A DNA stretch of 64,000 bases from Wolfiporia cocos (lineage: Eukaryota; Basidiomycota; Agaricomycetes; Polyporales; Phaeolaceae): contig JACCLO010000015.1 of assembly GCA_029448655.1 (NCBI GenBank), positions 682,001 through 746,000 of the forward strand, read 5' to 3'. The position numbers were made by a program, and so were the translations under genes. This document shows positions 46,084 to 56,688 of this stretch, piece after piece (position 1 is the first letter of the stretch; each line of letters opens with the position of its first letter). Below the pieces are notes generated by a model. That model saw only the letters and a program-made list of their open reading frames with translations. It ran no database searches and was not told the origin of the DNA.

Positions 46084-47816
46084 ATGTTCCACTCTGTTCA
46101 GCTTCTGGCAGATATGTCTGCATCTGCATCGCCTGTACTCCCGCCCCTCAACGGTTCGCTATCTCTCATCCCTGGGCTCGTCGACTTCCATGCCGAGTAC
46201 AATTCCACCTCTCCGTTCTTTCTCTTCCCGTTCCCAGACTTGTCTTCTGATACGCTCGGAAGTATATCGTTCCTCGAGTTCGCTCAGGCAACCCACCGCG
46301 TTGCCCACTTCTTCAGGCCCGGACGGAAGGGCGAAGAGGGCGCCGTTGTCGCTATCATCGTGAACTGCGATACTCTGCTCTACCATGCGCTCGTCGCGGG
46401 TCTGATCCGTGCGGGGCTCGTCCCCTTCCCTATGTCCTCCCGCAACTCCGTGCCCGCAATAGCAAGCCTGATGGAGCACACGAGCTGCCATCGCATCGTC
46501 TCACAGCCCACCTTCGCCCCATTCACTGACGCGGTCCGGGAGAGCCTGCCGAGCGGATTCGCCATGCACGTCGACGACCTGCCCGCGCTCACGGACGTCT
46601 TCCCGACGCTCGCGCCCTCCTTCGACCCGCCGCGTGCCGTCTCGGGCCCTTACCCGCCGCCCGCGTGCGCGGCGTCGCCATCGGATGTTGTGCTCTACCT
46701 GCACTCCTCAGGCTCCACCGGCTTCCCGAAGCCGATCCCGCACACGCACACGACGATCCTACACTGGTGCAGGATGCCCATCTTCGTGGAGTCGCGCAGG
46801 AAGGCGATACGGTGGGGGTGCATGGCGCTACCGCCGTTCCACGTAATGGGACTCTGCTCGCAGCTGTACGCACCGCTCTTGTCCGGCCAGCCGACGTCGC
46901 TGTTCCCCCCGCGCGCGATCGTGTCAGCGCCCCCGGTCGTGCCGACCCCGCAGAACACAATTGAGACGGCGCGCAAGACAGGCTGCACGGCTATCGAGAG
47001 CGTCCCTGCTTTCGTCGAGGTAGGCTCTGGTTGTCTAGTGTGCCTGTGATTGCTAAAAGTACTGTTTTCGCCGGGCGTGGTCGCAGAACGAGGATGACGC
47101 GAAGTACCTTGCGTCTCTTCAGGCTCTTGTCAGTACCTGCATCACATTGCGCTGGTCGAGGGAGCAACTCGCTTATCGCTCACGTCTTTTTTTTAGATAT
47201 TCGCCGGCGGCCCGCTCTCCAGGGCGAATGGTGAGAAGCTCGTGGATAAAGGCGTGCGCCTGTTGGCGTGCTACGGTGCAACCGAATTCGGCCTGGTGAC
47301 ATGCGTGTTCGATGACGGCGTCGAAGAGCCGAGCCCTATTGGCAAGACGCGCGCCGACTGGGAATGGATGCAGCTTCCCAGAGAGTGTATGTCGCTGGGT
47401 GCCTCAGGGAGACGGGACATTCGAGCTGCAGATGTTGGTGCGTGCCAAAATGTAACGATGTAGCCGCCCGAAGTATACTGAGGTATGGCGTGCATGTGCG
47501 TGCAGACGTGCGAGACACACCAGCCTTGCATCGAGAATATGCCAAATGGGGAGCGTGGCTTTGCCACATCCGACCTTTGGGAACCACATCCGGCCAAGCC
47601 TGGTCTCTGGCGAATGTACGTCGCAGTCAATATGATTGGCAAATAAAGTCTGATGTCGCATATGAAGTGTCGGGCGTGCTGACGATGTCATCGTACTCGG
47701 ATCAGGTGCGTCGCCCCTGTCATCGCCCGAGGGCGGCTGCTAACTTCGATTCAGGTGAGAAGACGGTGCCAATCCTTCAGGAGAATCACATTGGCGTGCA
47801 CTCATGGGGCGGATAG
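46084..47816 (+). pseudogene. NRPS-like adenylation domain (alpha-aminoadipate-reductase type), truncated
   Basis: Such enzymes activate a carboxylic acid as an AMP ester and normally continue with a carrier and a reductase domain (about 1,000 residues in all). Exons: 46084-47019, 47087-47128, 47197-47437, 47506-47615, 47668-47705 and 47755-47816. Motifs: DVVLYLHSSGSTGFPKPIPH (AMP-binding loop), LLACYGATEFG, WVPQGDGTFELQM, GFATSDLWEPHP and VGRADDVIVLGSGEKTVPI. The frame must shift by one base near 47385 between MQLPRE and RWVPQG. The protein ends at a TAG (47814-47816) right after QENHIGVHSWGG, and no carrier or reductase part follows. The first ATG could also be 46114 (MSASAS). It is a truncated relic, with a substrate I cannot predict. 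Confidence 0.75.
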
Positions 47817-48013
47817 TAGTCATACCTTTGCTGCACATGCAAGCACAGAGCCTGCAAGATCATGGCGTCCGATCGCTAGAATTCACATTTTCTGGGTAAG
47901 CGGCCCGTCTTGGGAGTCCGCACGCGAACTGATGGTTGTACCTGACATGCTAGCGCCTGCTTTGCTTGCGAGCTGCAGCACATGGATGAGAGCTGTGGAG
48001 AAGCGATCTTGAA
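47817..48013. other. No supportable gene
   Basis: Short frames only. They do not continue the adenylation-domain protein. Confidence 0.4.
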
Positions 48014-48684
48014 CTAGGTGACATCGTGATGGATGATTGCCTCACTGTCAATGGCTGGCTTGTTCTCTAATCCGGCTTCAACGAGGCGGAATCCGGCCAA
48101 CTTCACTGTACGGATAGCCGAACCGGTGATTGGGGATGGTACGGTGAGACACTCTCGGCATGATGAACTAGACTCACATGCAGCATTCACATTTCGAGTA
48201 TCCTCATCATCCATATCGCGAGACAAGGCAGATGGGTTCCACAGATTGACCCCTGCGGATCATATGTGGTAGTTGGAAGAAACCCAGAAATAGTGTGCCC
48301 ACCTTCACGATCTAGGATATCCGCTTGATGGATCCAATCCTTGTTCGACCGCAGGCGCTGCTGGGAGAAAGACTCGGCGAGATATGCCAGCTGGTATAGT
48401 TCGGCGCATATAGAGACCCGACTGCTACGACTACTATCCCCGAGTTTCTGCTTGACGCTGATCAAAGCGTCTACACGAATGGAGGATGTTGCTGTAAATA
48501 AGATCCGTGCAATTGAGCGCATATAACGTACCCTCGATGGGACTGAAAGCCTTTGATATGTCTGAAGACAGTTTGCGCTTGTTCGCCGACATTTCCAGTG
48601 GGTTATCCACATACAAGAAGAAGCCCAATGTCTACGATGCCAGCCACAGCGAGCTCCACGCGAGACTTTGACGCGCTCAGTCAC
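48014..48684 (-). pseudogene. Unrecognised protein fragment with an internal frameshift
   Basis: The minus strand reads WIHQADILDREGGHTISGFL and TTTYDPQGSICGTHLPCLAI up to about 48215, then another frame continues with MDDEDTRN and ends CRECLTVPSPITGSAIRTVK and a stop at 48014. The text looks protein-like in both frames, so a small indel near 48215 is likely. I do not recognise the family. Confidence 0.35.
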
Positions 48685-49377
48685 GAAGTCGTGACGTCGA
48701 GCTTATGTGACGCAGGGTGATGTTAGCGCGCGCACGCCGTGTGTCAGGCAGGGGAATTGCAGGGGAATTATTTGAGTTACCAAGTGGTGCACACGTTTAT
48801 CTGTGGGCCGCATCAAGTCCGCAAACGCATCGCGTTCCATAATTTATCACTATGCCCAACGCCGCCGACACTTCACTTGTGGCTCCCGATGATGCTGTAG
48901 CAAGATGTACAACTGTAGGGAAATCTATATCCATCCATTCCAATCTCGATAATGATGACATTCACACGCCAACCTCCACAGGAAGCTCGGAGAGACGGCC
49001 TCTTCGCTGGCCTTTCCGCTGCATTGGCAGGTGGTTAGTAACTTCGCGTATACGCATGGTCCATTGCTGTACTATTCACCCTAGCCATTCTGGGCAACAA
49101 ACTATTCCGATTCAACAGGAACACCACAGTTGTGTGCGGCGTCGGTGAGCGTGCTGCAACGAGGCAGCGGTGGCTCGGATGCCGCTGATGTCTGCGCACA
49201 GTGACGAGGGTGCTTTCTGGTTATTAGGGATTTCTCGCATCTAATCTTGCTCGCCCACGCGCGGAGCAGGCCAAGATGCAACAGTCGGAGTCTGTGTTCG
49301 GCGAGGATCTGTCCACAAGCACCAAGTCAATGAATGTAATGTATTGTCATCACAACAGTTCCACAACGGAGTATAAT
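48685..49377. other. Short hypothetical frame only
   Basis: A plus-strand frame at 48852-49148 begins MPNAADTSLVAPDD, with a Ser/Thr-rich start, but soon loses any familiar character. The rest is empty as far as I can see. Confidence 0.35.
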
Positions 49378-49388
49378 GCACCGTCTTC

Positions 49389-50259
49389 TTGAAGCCCTTT
49401 CGCGCATCGAAGCCAGCGTTCGGCGCATGGATCACGCTGCCAGGTGCTTTGAAAGCGCGCACTGCTGCGCTCGCCTCGCCCCATCTCTCATGGCTGCTCA
49501 TTGATTGTGAGCATGGCATGACATCTCTTCAGCCAGGCGCTGCCGAATCCATCCAAACAATATCGGGGCTCGGAAGCTCGGCGCCCAGCACTATTGTCAG
49601 AATACCTGCAACAGGGGCGTGTGCAGACGGTAGTGTCGGTGGCAAATCAAGTATGGGCTTGATGCCGGCGCCCGGGGAGTGCTGGTTCCAATGGTATGTA
49701 GAACACGCTGGGCTAGTCGATCGTGGTACATATACGTCAATCTGATAGGTATCAACCGCCGCTCAAGCCAAGTCGATCGTTGCTGCGGCGCGCTTCCCCC
49801 CAAGGGGTCCAGGTATCCGTGGATTCGGCAGTCCATTTACACAGAGCACATGGGGACTGATGGCGTCAGAATACCTCGCATCTGCGAACGACTTGAGGCC
49901 GTACAGAGCATCGACGAGATCTTGAGTGTAGACGGTCTCGGTCAGTGACCGCACCATCAAAAGCTCAACTACGCACATTACTCACCGTAGTCACTATCGG
50001 CCGTCGGAATATAGATGGCGTTCTCATCACCTCTCACTCACTCACAACTATCCAGCGCCATCGCCGAATCTCCACCCTGATGTGGAAGTCATCATCAGCT
50101 CCGCATCTGATCGCTCACTTATATGCGTAATCAGCGCCATGTACTGCACTCCGGGCGCTCAATCGAACAAGCGTGCGCGGCAGAACGTCACATCAGACAG
50201 TGGGGCATTATTGAAGGCTCTTGCAGAGGATCTCCAGCAGCAGCTGGGGAGATCATAGG
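49389..50259 (+). pseudogene. HpcH/HpaI-type aldolase, decayed
   Basis: Enzymes of this family cleave 2-keto-3-deoxy or similar acids by a metal-dependent aldol reaction. The plus strand reads KPAFGAWITLPGALKAR, LIDCEHG (metal-site region), STIVRIPATG, then in a shifted frame WQIKYGLDAGARGVLVPM. A 54-nt intron may follow (49694-49747), then VSTAAQAKSIVAAARFPP and GFGSPFT. A deletion removes the usual MVQIET strand: YLASAND runs straight into EAVQSIDEILSVDGLG in another frame. The C-terminal part SDSGALLKALAEDLQQQLGRS can be read up to a TAG at 50257-50259. At least three frame changes mark it as a pseudogene. Confidence 0.75.
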
Positions 50260-50513
50260 CCAGAAGGACTTCGGGTATAACTAACAGTGTACGACGTACG
50301 TGAAGTAGTCAATCCCTGATACAGGGACCACCTTCGCTTCGTCTGAAGCCCCTCTGCATTGACAGGGCTGATTTGAAGATCTTGCAAAGACATTGATGGA
50401 ACAGTGCGGGGTTCAGGCATCGAACCCATAGGCCTTGGCAAGGTATAGCCAAGTGTGATATGCGAAGGTGTCATCGAAAACTTATTGCGCCGTACAATAC
50501 AATGACGCTGCGA

Positions 50514-51196
50514 CTAAGGGCGTATGTTAAAGCGATCCCACTTTTTACCGATTCCGGCACGTTCTATACAGTTTGCCAACGCAGGCACAGTCAACCATAT
50601 GATTGCAGAGTGAATAGAATATGGTTTACTTTGTTTTTTTGCCCGACTACATCTCAAGCGAAGAAGATTGCAGTTTGAGCATGCATGCGGGGAGACATCA
50701 GGGCCCCTACAGTCACGCCGCGTTGCAGCGCATTGGGCGCATGGGGGGTCATAAACCACCTCTTCGAGTTTCTTTCGCGGTGCCGAGCGACTAGTCCTGC
50801 GCTCAGCGGTGGCTATACCCTGACTGGTGGTGGCTTCGATCGGTGGGGGCTGTGCAGGGGTATCCGGCACTGTGCCGTTTGATGATTTCATCCGAGCAAA
50901 CGCATCATCCCGAACAGACACGTAGTCGTGATAGAGGTCCAGTGTGTCGAAAGGAGATAGAAGGGGCGCTTTAAAGTGAAGCGAGTCGTAGAGATTCTTT
51001 GACAGCCTGTTAGCACAACACAGGTTTCCAGGTAGTGAGAGCGCACCTTGCAATGATCGAGTCGTTGCACCCAATCACAAAGCTCCTCTTGGTCAGCGGC
51101 CGCGCATGGCGGGCACTGCAGCAGCTGTTTGACTTCGCGAATAAGCTTTAGAGACTCCAGGCGAACTGTGACTCCAGATATGTATCCCGGATCCAT
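50514..51196 (-). pseudogene. Hypothetical Cys-cluster protein with a 1-nt frameshift
   Basis: The start MDPGYISGVTVRLESLKLIR (51196 downward) leads to HYLETCVVLT near 51010. The next recognisable part, LSKNLYDSLHFKAPLLSPFD, is in another frame, so one base seems lost near 51007. Further on lies YDPPCAQCAATRRDCRGP followed by CSNCNLLRLRCSRAKK. This double C..C.....C arrangement resembles Cys clusters of hypothetical DNA-binding-like proteins in Agaricomycetes. No zinc(2)-Cys6 regulator domain can be stated with certainty. The stop is at 50514. Confidence 0.5.
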
Positions 51197-51333
51197 TTCG
51201 GTGTGGCGACCTCTTCGTTATCGTTATCACTGATACGAGTGTTAGCTGAAGGGTAGCTACATGATGGCAGGGTCTTACACTTGAGTTTATAATGTCCCGT
51301 CGTCACGAGAGAACGAGAGCGGGAGATCAGGGA

Positions 51334-51404
51334 CTTCGAGTTTGCATGGCCTTTTCGAACTCCGCTGTGGCTGACTGCGGATGGGCGCTTAGCGTGCGCC
51401 CCGT
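51334..51404 (+). repeat. About 75-bp duplication, copy 1
   Basis: GTTTGCATGGCCTTTTCGAA through GGATGGGCGCTTAGCGTGCG matches 53447-53517, with nearly all differences of the CpG-to-CpA kind. Confidence 0.75.
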
Positions 51405-51574
51405 CCTCGAGCAGCCCTCCTCCCCCGCCCTGCCCCCTCTCTCCTCCCAGTCTCTATTGGATGGAATAGGTGCAAGTTTCACTAGCAGGTGCCACCACTA
51501 GGACCTGGATTGTTGAAGCAAGCGTCGGGATCGCGTGAAAGAGAGCGAACGAAGTGAGCGGCGCAAGAAACAAC

Positions 51575-52433
51575 TAGTGATGTGCCAGGCCCGGCTTTGG
51601 GCCATGAGCCGGGCCGGGCCAAGCTGGGCTTTACAGCATGGCTTGAGATGGCCCAGGGCCTGGCCTGAGATACAGGCCAGGCCAGGCCAAGCTGTTGAGC
51701 CCCGGCCTAGGGATCTTAATGGCTACAATATCTGGCAGGCACAATATAAGCCCATACAGGCCAGTTATATGCTCAACTCAATCATTGTGCACCTATCTTG
51801 TTTATTTAAAACTACAGAAAAGTCAAGTCCTCAACATTGAAGCCTGCCACTCACTTTCAGGTGCCTATATGATTCCCCATATGGCAGGCATGCTACTGAA
51901 TGCTGCACTGGTGAGTGATTATTTCACACTTAATCCTACCATAGATCGGAGGTGTCACGGAATATCTGGGGTTGGAATCCCAGGTGGCACATATAATACC
52001 AGAAAGGCCAACCATGCCAAGTATTAAGCCAAATACTCAACGGTGCAATATAAGTGCCTAGCGTGGGAATATGAACTACACATATAGCATGTCCTGCCTA
52101 TAACAGCTGAGCTGTTATAGTGGCCCTTTTGGCTAAGGGGTGTTAGATGTATGTCTCCACAGACACTGGTCTGGGACTGCCGGTTAAATCTGTGACAGGA
52201 GGATTCAAGGTTCTATTTCATCTGGGAAAGGTTTGGCAAAGGTGAATCTCAAGCTCTGAAGCTAAAGTGATGATTATCTTAGCAGTAGTAGGCCATGGCC
52301 GAGCCAGGGCCTAGGCCGGGCCAAGCCATGAGCTGTCAATGAGGGCCCAGCCTGAGGTTTTGAAAAGCCATGGGCTGTCCAAGCCAGGCCAAAGCCAGGG
52401 CTTTTGAGCCAGGCTGGGCCTGACACATCACCA
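51575..52433. mobile_element. Non-autonomous hAT element, GGCC-type (859 bp)
   Basis: Termini TAGTGATGTG and CACATCACCA are inverted with one mismatch. The 8-bp TSD GAAACAAC is exact (51567-51574 and 52434-52441). Subterminal repeats of GGCCAGGCC and GGGCC lie at 51585-51715 and 52290-52420. It carries a nested solo LTR (51953-52197). Confidence 0.92.
51953..52197 (+). mobile_element. Solo LTR, family A, second copy (245 bp)
   Basis: TGTCACGGAA to AATCTGTGACA with exact 5-bp TSD GGAGG (51948-51952 and 52198-52202). Closely related to 16927-17174, including the CTATAACAGCT hairpin. Confidence 0.92.
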
Positions 52434-52441
52434 GAAACAAC

Positions 52442-52957
52442 AATGTTGGACAGTGGTTTGTCTCATCCTTGGGGTGGGGAGGCAAACATGCAAAGCATGT
52501 ACAGCCTAAATTCTACAATAATAAGGGGTATCCTTATCTCTAAGGCACGTCTTTCTGACTTGTTCAAGTATGCTAGTGTCACTGCATGGTATACCTGGCC
52601 AGCAATCGGGTACACACTTGCCTGGATGTCCCAACACTGGATTGCCACAGTGAATTTATCATGCCCAGGTGCTTGCCTGCATCATATTGCACCTGCATAT
52701 AGCTCAGCTAAAACAATCCTCATGAAGTGATGCTATCATTTGTATGATTGTATTGTACATTGTACTGAAATGCTGTGAGACTGAGTGCACTGCCTTGTGT
52801 CCAACCTCACCTCTGCCCCCACCTCCACCCAGCACTGGAAACAAGATTAAATGTGCCTGGGCTCTGCACAGGATAGTGTCTGAGACATCTCCTTGACCTT
52901 CTCTGCTGTCTCCGCCCCCACACCACAGCCATTCTTGTGACATGGAAAACCACTAAT
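52442..52957. other. No recognisable gene
   Basis: Short frames only, with a C-rich stretch near 52810-52920. Confidence 0.45.
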
Positions 52958-52962
52958 GTACG

Positions 52963-53349
52963 TGTCAGGAACAACCTAGGTAAGACACAAAGCAGACTCC
53001 AATGAGCAAGAGAGTTGTGTCGTGGTCAGGCCCCAGACTAGCACACAGAGGTAGTAGAGTGGTCTAACGAGGGACACGCCCCAACGTCGACATTAACAAG
53101 CATGAGGTTGTAAGACCTCGGCGCAGTGCTTATATACATGAGTTGCTATGCTACAGTGACCATGAGGGTGCCCTAAAGTAAGGGACTGTGCGCACAATAC
53201 ATCACATGCATACTTACGTAAGCTACATGTGACCACTATCTGAGGTATGCTATATAACCGCTACACTACGTGGCACTTACAAGTCACGAGACGGGACATG
53301 GTGAGGTATGAGTTCGAGACCCGGTAGTCACGGCTAGAAAACCGTGACA
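52963..53349 (-). mobile_element. LTR relic (387 bp)
   Basis: It runs from TGTCAGGAACAACC to AACCGTGACA. It has the hairpin TGAGGT-TGTAAG-ACCTCG (53103-53120) next to CTTATATACATGAG, as in related LTRs. The flanking 5-mers do not match, so it is old or a remnant of a longer element. Confidence 0.65.
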
Positions 53350-53446
53350 TCTTGGTCCCATTGGGCAGCAAGGGTAAGGGCCACACCCACAAGTGCACCT
53401 TGACATCCGATATGAGCCAGACTTGAGGTTAATGTCCCAGCAAGTT

Positions 53447-53517
53447 TGCATGACCTTTTCAAACTCCACTGTGGCTGATGCACCGTCACTGCAGATGGGC
53501 GCTTAGCATGCACCATG
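53447..53517 (+). repeat. About 75-bp duplication, copy 2
   Basis: GTTTGCATGACCTTTTCAAA through GATGGGCGCTTAGCATGCAC. Compared with copy 1 it carries a 10-bp insertion and several G-to-A changes at CpG. Confidence 0.75.
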
Positions 53518-53940
53518 CCGACCTTTAACTGAAAGTAATAGAGCGATAATTGCTCTCACGCTCAGAGTATTTTCTCACATTAAGACAAAAATTATAAGTG
53601 ATGAATCAGCAGGAAATTGTAAGCGGGCAAGACTTGTGGCAGCATTAGCCAGTGACCTCCTTCCATCCTGCATGCCTGCATACATTACCCATGATGTCTA
53701 AGACCTGCCTAGAAGGCCATGCAAAAAAGCTGAGAGTGCATGTACAAGGAAAATGAACAAAGACATACAAAGTGGAAGGCTCTCAATGATGAGGAAGATG
53801 ATGAAGTTGAGACTGATGTTATGTTGTTGAAGGAGTTTATGGAGACAGTGATGGATAAGATTGTAGGGCCATTTGAGCTCAAGGCCCGGATCAACATTGG
53901 AGATGATGATCTTCAACTTGATGATCAGGAGCATGCATGC
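53518..53940 (+). other. Fragment of an acidic unknown protein
   Basis: A frame at 53740-53943 reads KALNDEEDDEVETDVMLLKE, of unknown family. It ends where an LTR-like sequence (TGACACAGATG) starts at 53941, so it may be an exon cut by that insertion. Confidence 0.35.
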
Positions 53941-54064
53941 TGACACAGATGTACCATCTGTGGGACTGGCCCATAGCCAGGGAATATCTCCAATAGACTG
54001 ACACAGACTCACAAATGTCTGTGGGACTGGCCCTGCTGGGAACCCTACACACCTATCGAGGTGC

Positions 54065-54647
54065 TGTTACAATTTACCAGGTACACTCAAATATCCTTCT
54101 TGATGCCTCACTGTGAATGAGGACTTAGCGTTCAACCGCTGCACCACGCGCTCTATTTCCAGGGGCCTCCGTGCAACCGTAGGCCCCATTTCATGTATAA
54201 CAACCCTGCGCCCAGTCGCCGTGTTCGCATCGCATTCTAGCTGATGTCCTGTGTCTAACCACAGTAGTTCTACATTTCACCTGTTGTTGCGCTCAACCGC
54301 ACCACTTCTCCCTTGTCCCTTATACTGTTAGTAAGATGGACTTAATAGTAGCAGTACCAAGGACACTATGACTCCGATAACCGAACCGTAGTATAAAACC
54401 TGATGTAAATACTGGTCAAGTTCCTCAGCTCGACCTTGTTGAATTACAAGGATCTTATACTCGTTCTCAAAGGCTTAAGCAATTAAGCCCACAGCTTGTA
54501 TATCGATACTCTGACTCTGCGGAGTCCAACGACTAAGTTGTCTATCAACATCTTGACTCTGCGGAGTCCGACGAGTAGTACGCTACTCGATATGCTGAGT
54601 AACTCAACTTAGTTATTTCATGTTGAACGGATATTCAATCCATAACA
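54065..54647 (-). mobile_element. Solo LTR, family B (583 bp), nested
   Basis: TGTTACAATTTACC to ATCCATAACA with exact 5-bp TSD GGTGC (54060-54064 and 54648-54652). It is the reverse complement of the family seen at 30424 and 62187. Confidence 0.92.
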
Positions 54648-54801
54648 GGTGCCACCCAAGTTACGCAGGGTTAAACAGAGTCACCTTATGCCTACGAAGG
54701 CAAGCCCCCAGATGAGCGAGTAGAGAACTCAGTAGTATGACTGGTGCAGACCCACAGCAAGATGCAAGAGAGGGGCCTAAGCCCATTGCTGAAAATCCAA
54801 A

Positions 54802-54838
54802 AGATGGGGATAAGCCCCATCTATCATCTACTTAAGTA
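54802..54838 (-). promoter_or_regulatory. LTR hairpin and TATA region
   Basis: AGATGGGG (54802-54809), loop ATAAG, CCCCATCT (54815-54822). A degenerate TATA (CATGTACTTAAG on the minus strand) lies at about 54830-54842. Confidence 0.5.
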
Positions 54839-55710
54839 CATGACAGGAGCATATGTAGGGATGCCCTAAAGTACAGGCCTGTGTGTCGTAACTAAGGGTG
54901 ACTGTAATGCTACATGTGACTACAGTGGTGACCATGAACGTGAGTACCTGATATGCATGCTGCCTGACTAGCACTAATCTACTGGGTCAGGTGATTCTAC
55001 TGGCATCAAGGGATGATGTGAAGTAACTAAGCAGAGAGGGGCACACATGCACATAGCAGTGCCCATACTGTGATAGCAAGGAGTGAATTGTCCTAGGAAT
55101 GCCCCTCTGGGCATTCTGTGACATAGACCATGCCAGGTCCCAGGCCCCATGGCGCCAAGGGAAGGCAGGGCAATGAGCAGTCTTGTTGGCAGTATGGCGG
55201 GTTGGCAAGGTCCGACGTCCCCAGACTAGCATGTTGTGAACTAAGAGCAGAGTGGCAGCCCAGTAGACAGCATGAAAGAGGGTGTCATTACCCTAATGTC
55301 AAGAATGCTAGACATGAGGATGTAAGTCCTCATGCCAGTGCATAAGTACATGTGGGTGCACCAGTACCTAAGAGCTTGCCCTAAAGCCCCAGAGTCCATG
55401 CACGTAAATGTAAGCATAGGGGTAAGCATAGATGACAAGGCACCAGTAATGGTGCTGAGTCATGTGGCATAGGGATAGAGATGCCAGTAATGGCGCTCTG
55501 GCAATGACCACCTGACCCCATAGATAGGCACTCCGGGGTAGTGTGCATCCATGCATCACTCACATTATGGTCACTCCCTGTCACTACAGTAGTTACATGC
55601 TCGCTTACATACTCTCTTACCTCAGCCGTTAGGATGGTGCTGCACACAGGCCAGCACTTAAGGGTAGACATGTTGTGCTCCCATGTACATACTTAAAGGG
55701 TAGAGAGATG

Positions 55711-56267
55711 TGACACAGACTTACATAGGTCTGTGGGACTGGCCCTGCCAGGGAATCCAACACATCCACAAGGGTACCACCAGAGGAATGCAGTGGTGAC
55801 CAGGGTGACCTCATTGCTGAGGTGGTGACATGTGTTGCCAATGGTGCGTCCCAGACGAGCAAGTGAATAACTCAGCAGTAAGACTGGTATGCACCCTCAG
55901 ACAGTATGAAGAAAGGGGCATAGCCCAACATCGAGGATCTAAAGGATGAGGTTGTAAGACCTCATCCCGGCATATTTATGTACATGGATCAGTATGCTAT
56001 GACTACCTTAATGTAATGGCCTGTGCGCCATAACTAAGGGATCATGTGCTACCATGACCATATGATGTACATACTGTGATGTTATAATGCGGGTGATGGA
56101 ACGTGTGCCCATCATAGGCACTATCTACCAGGTAACATGATGTACTATGTGAGATGGTTGACGTGGAGGTAACTAGAGGTATGAGGAGACCGTGCGCTCA
56201 GTGGAACCCCAAGAGACCTAAAGCGAGGGATGTAGAGGTCAATATCTTGCAGTATAAAACCGTGACA
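55711..56267 (-). mobile_element. Solo LTR (557 bp), nested in another LTR hairpin
   Basis: TGACACAGACTT to AAACCGTGACA with exact 5-bp TSD AGATG (55706-55710 and 56268-56272). The TSD is the first five bases of the host LTR hairpin. Confidence 0.92.
55946..55986 (-). promoter_or_regulatory. LTR hairpin and TATA region
   Basis: GGATGAGGT (55946-55954), loop TGTAAG, ACCTCATCC (55961-55969). A minus-strand ACATAAATATG lies next to it (55974-55984). Confidence 0.55.
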
Positions 56268-56688
56268 AGATGGGGCTTACTCCCCATCTCTAAGATTCTT
56301 GATGTCTGGGCTGTAGCCCCTCTCTCACCACCTCATCTGTGTGTGTGCCAGTCTGCCTGGGTCTCTCCCTCCTCACCTTGCCCGTCTGGGTGGTACCTTA
56401 GCCAAGGGCCTTGCCTGCATACCCATTGGCTTAGGATGTGCACTGATGCACTGGCTTTGGGGGATTGTCCCCGGCCTGTGGGCTGGTCCCACAGACTGGT
56501 GAGTCTGTGTCACTCTGCTAGATGTGCAAGCTGAGCCCAGAACTCAGGTAGTTGCCTTCTAAGTCACAGATTTTATTGAGGAGTGGGCCTCCAATACACA
56601 GGAGCTTGCAATGGATTCAACATGTGTGTGTGCTATGCAAGCTTGCTATGTAAGTAAATTACTGAGATTGAATCTGTCTAGGGAACAC

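Larger units (their letters stand above)
53999..55123 (-). mobile_element. Solo LTR, TGACACAGAC type, carrying a nested LTR
   Basis: TGACACAGACTC to GCATTCTGTGACA with exact 5-bp TSD TAGAC (53994-53998 and 55124-55128). Without the nested family B LTR and its TSD it is about 537 bp. It carries the hairpin AGATGGGG-ATAAG-CCCCATCT (54802-54822). It seems to lie inside a further LTR-like sequence that starts at 53941. Confidence 0.9.
55124..56512 (+). mobile_element. LTR-derived stretch carrying a nested solo LTR
   Basis: 55124-55560 continues the outer, minus-oriented LTR-like sequence (hairpin CATGAGGA-TGTAAG-TCCTCATG at 55313-55334). 55620-55705 plus 56268-56512 is a plus-oriented LTR ending GGTGAGTCTGTGTCA. 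It has TATA-like ACATACTTAAAG before the nested element and the hairpin AGATGGGG-CTTACT-CCCCATCT at 56268-56289. Its 5' boundary is not certain. Confidence 0.6.

Noticed and set aside
52958..53354. TSD for the LTR at 52963-53349
   Set aside because: The flanking 5-mers GTACG and TCTTG differ, so I do not claim an intact insertion.
53941..53945. Complete outer LTR with TSD CATGC starting at 53941
   Set aside because: No matching right end with CATGC after a CA terminus was found.
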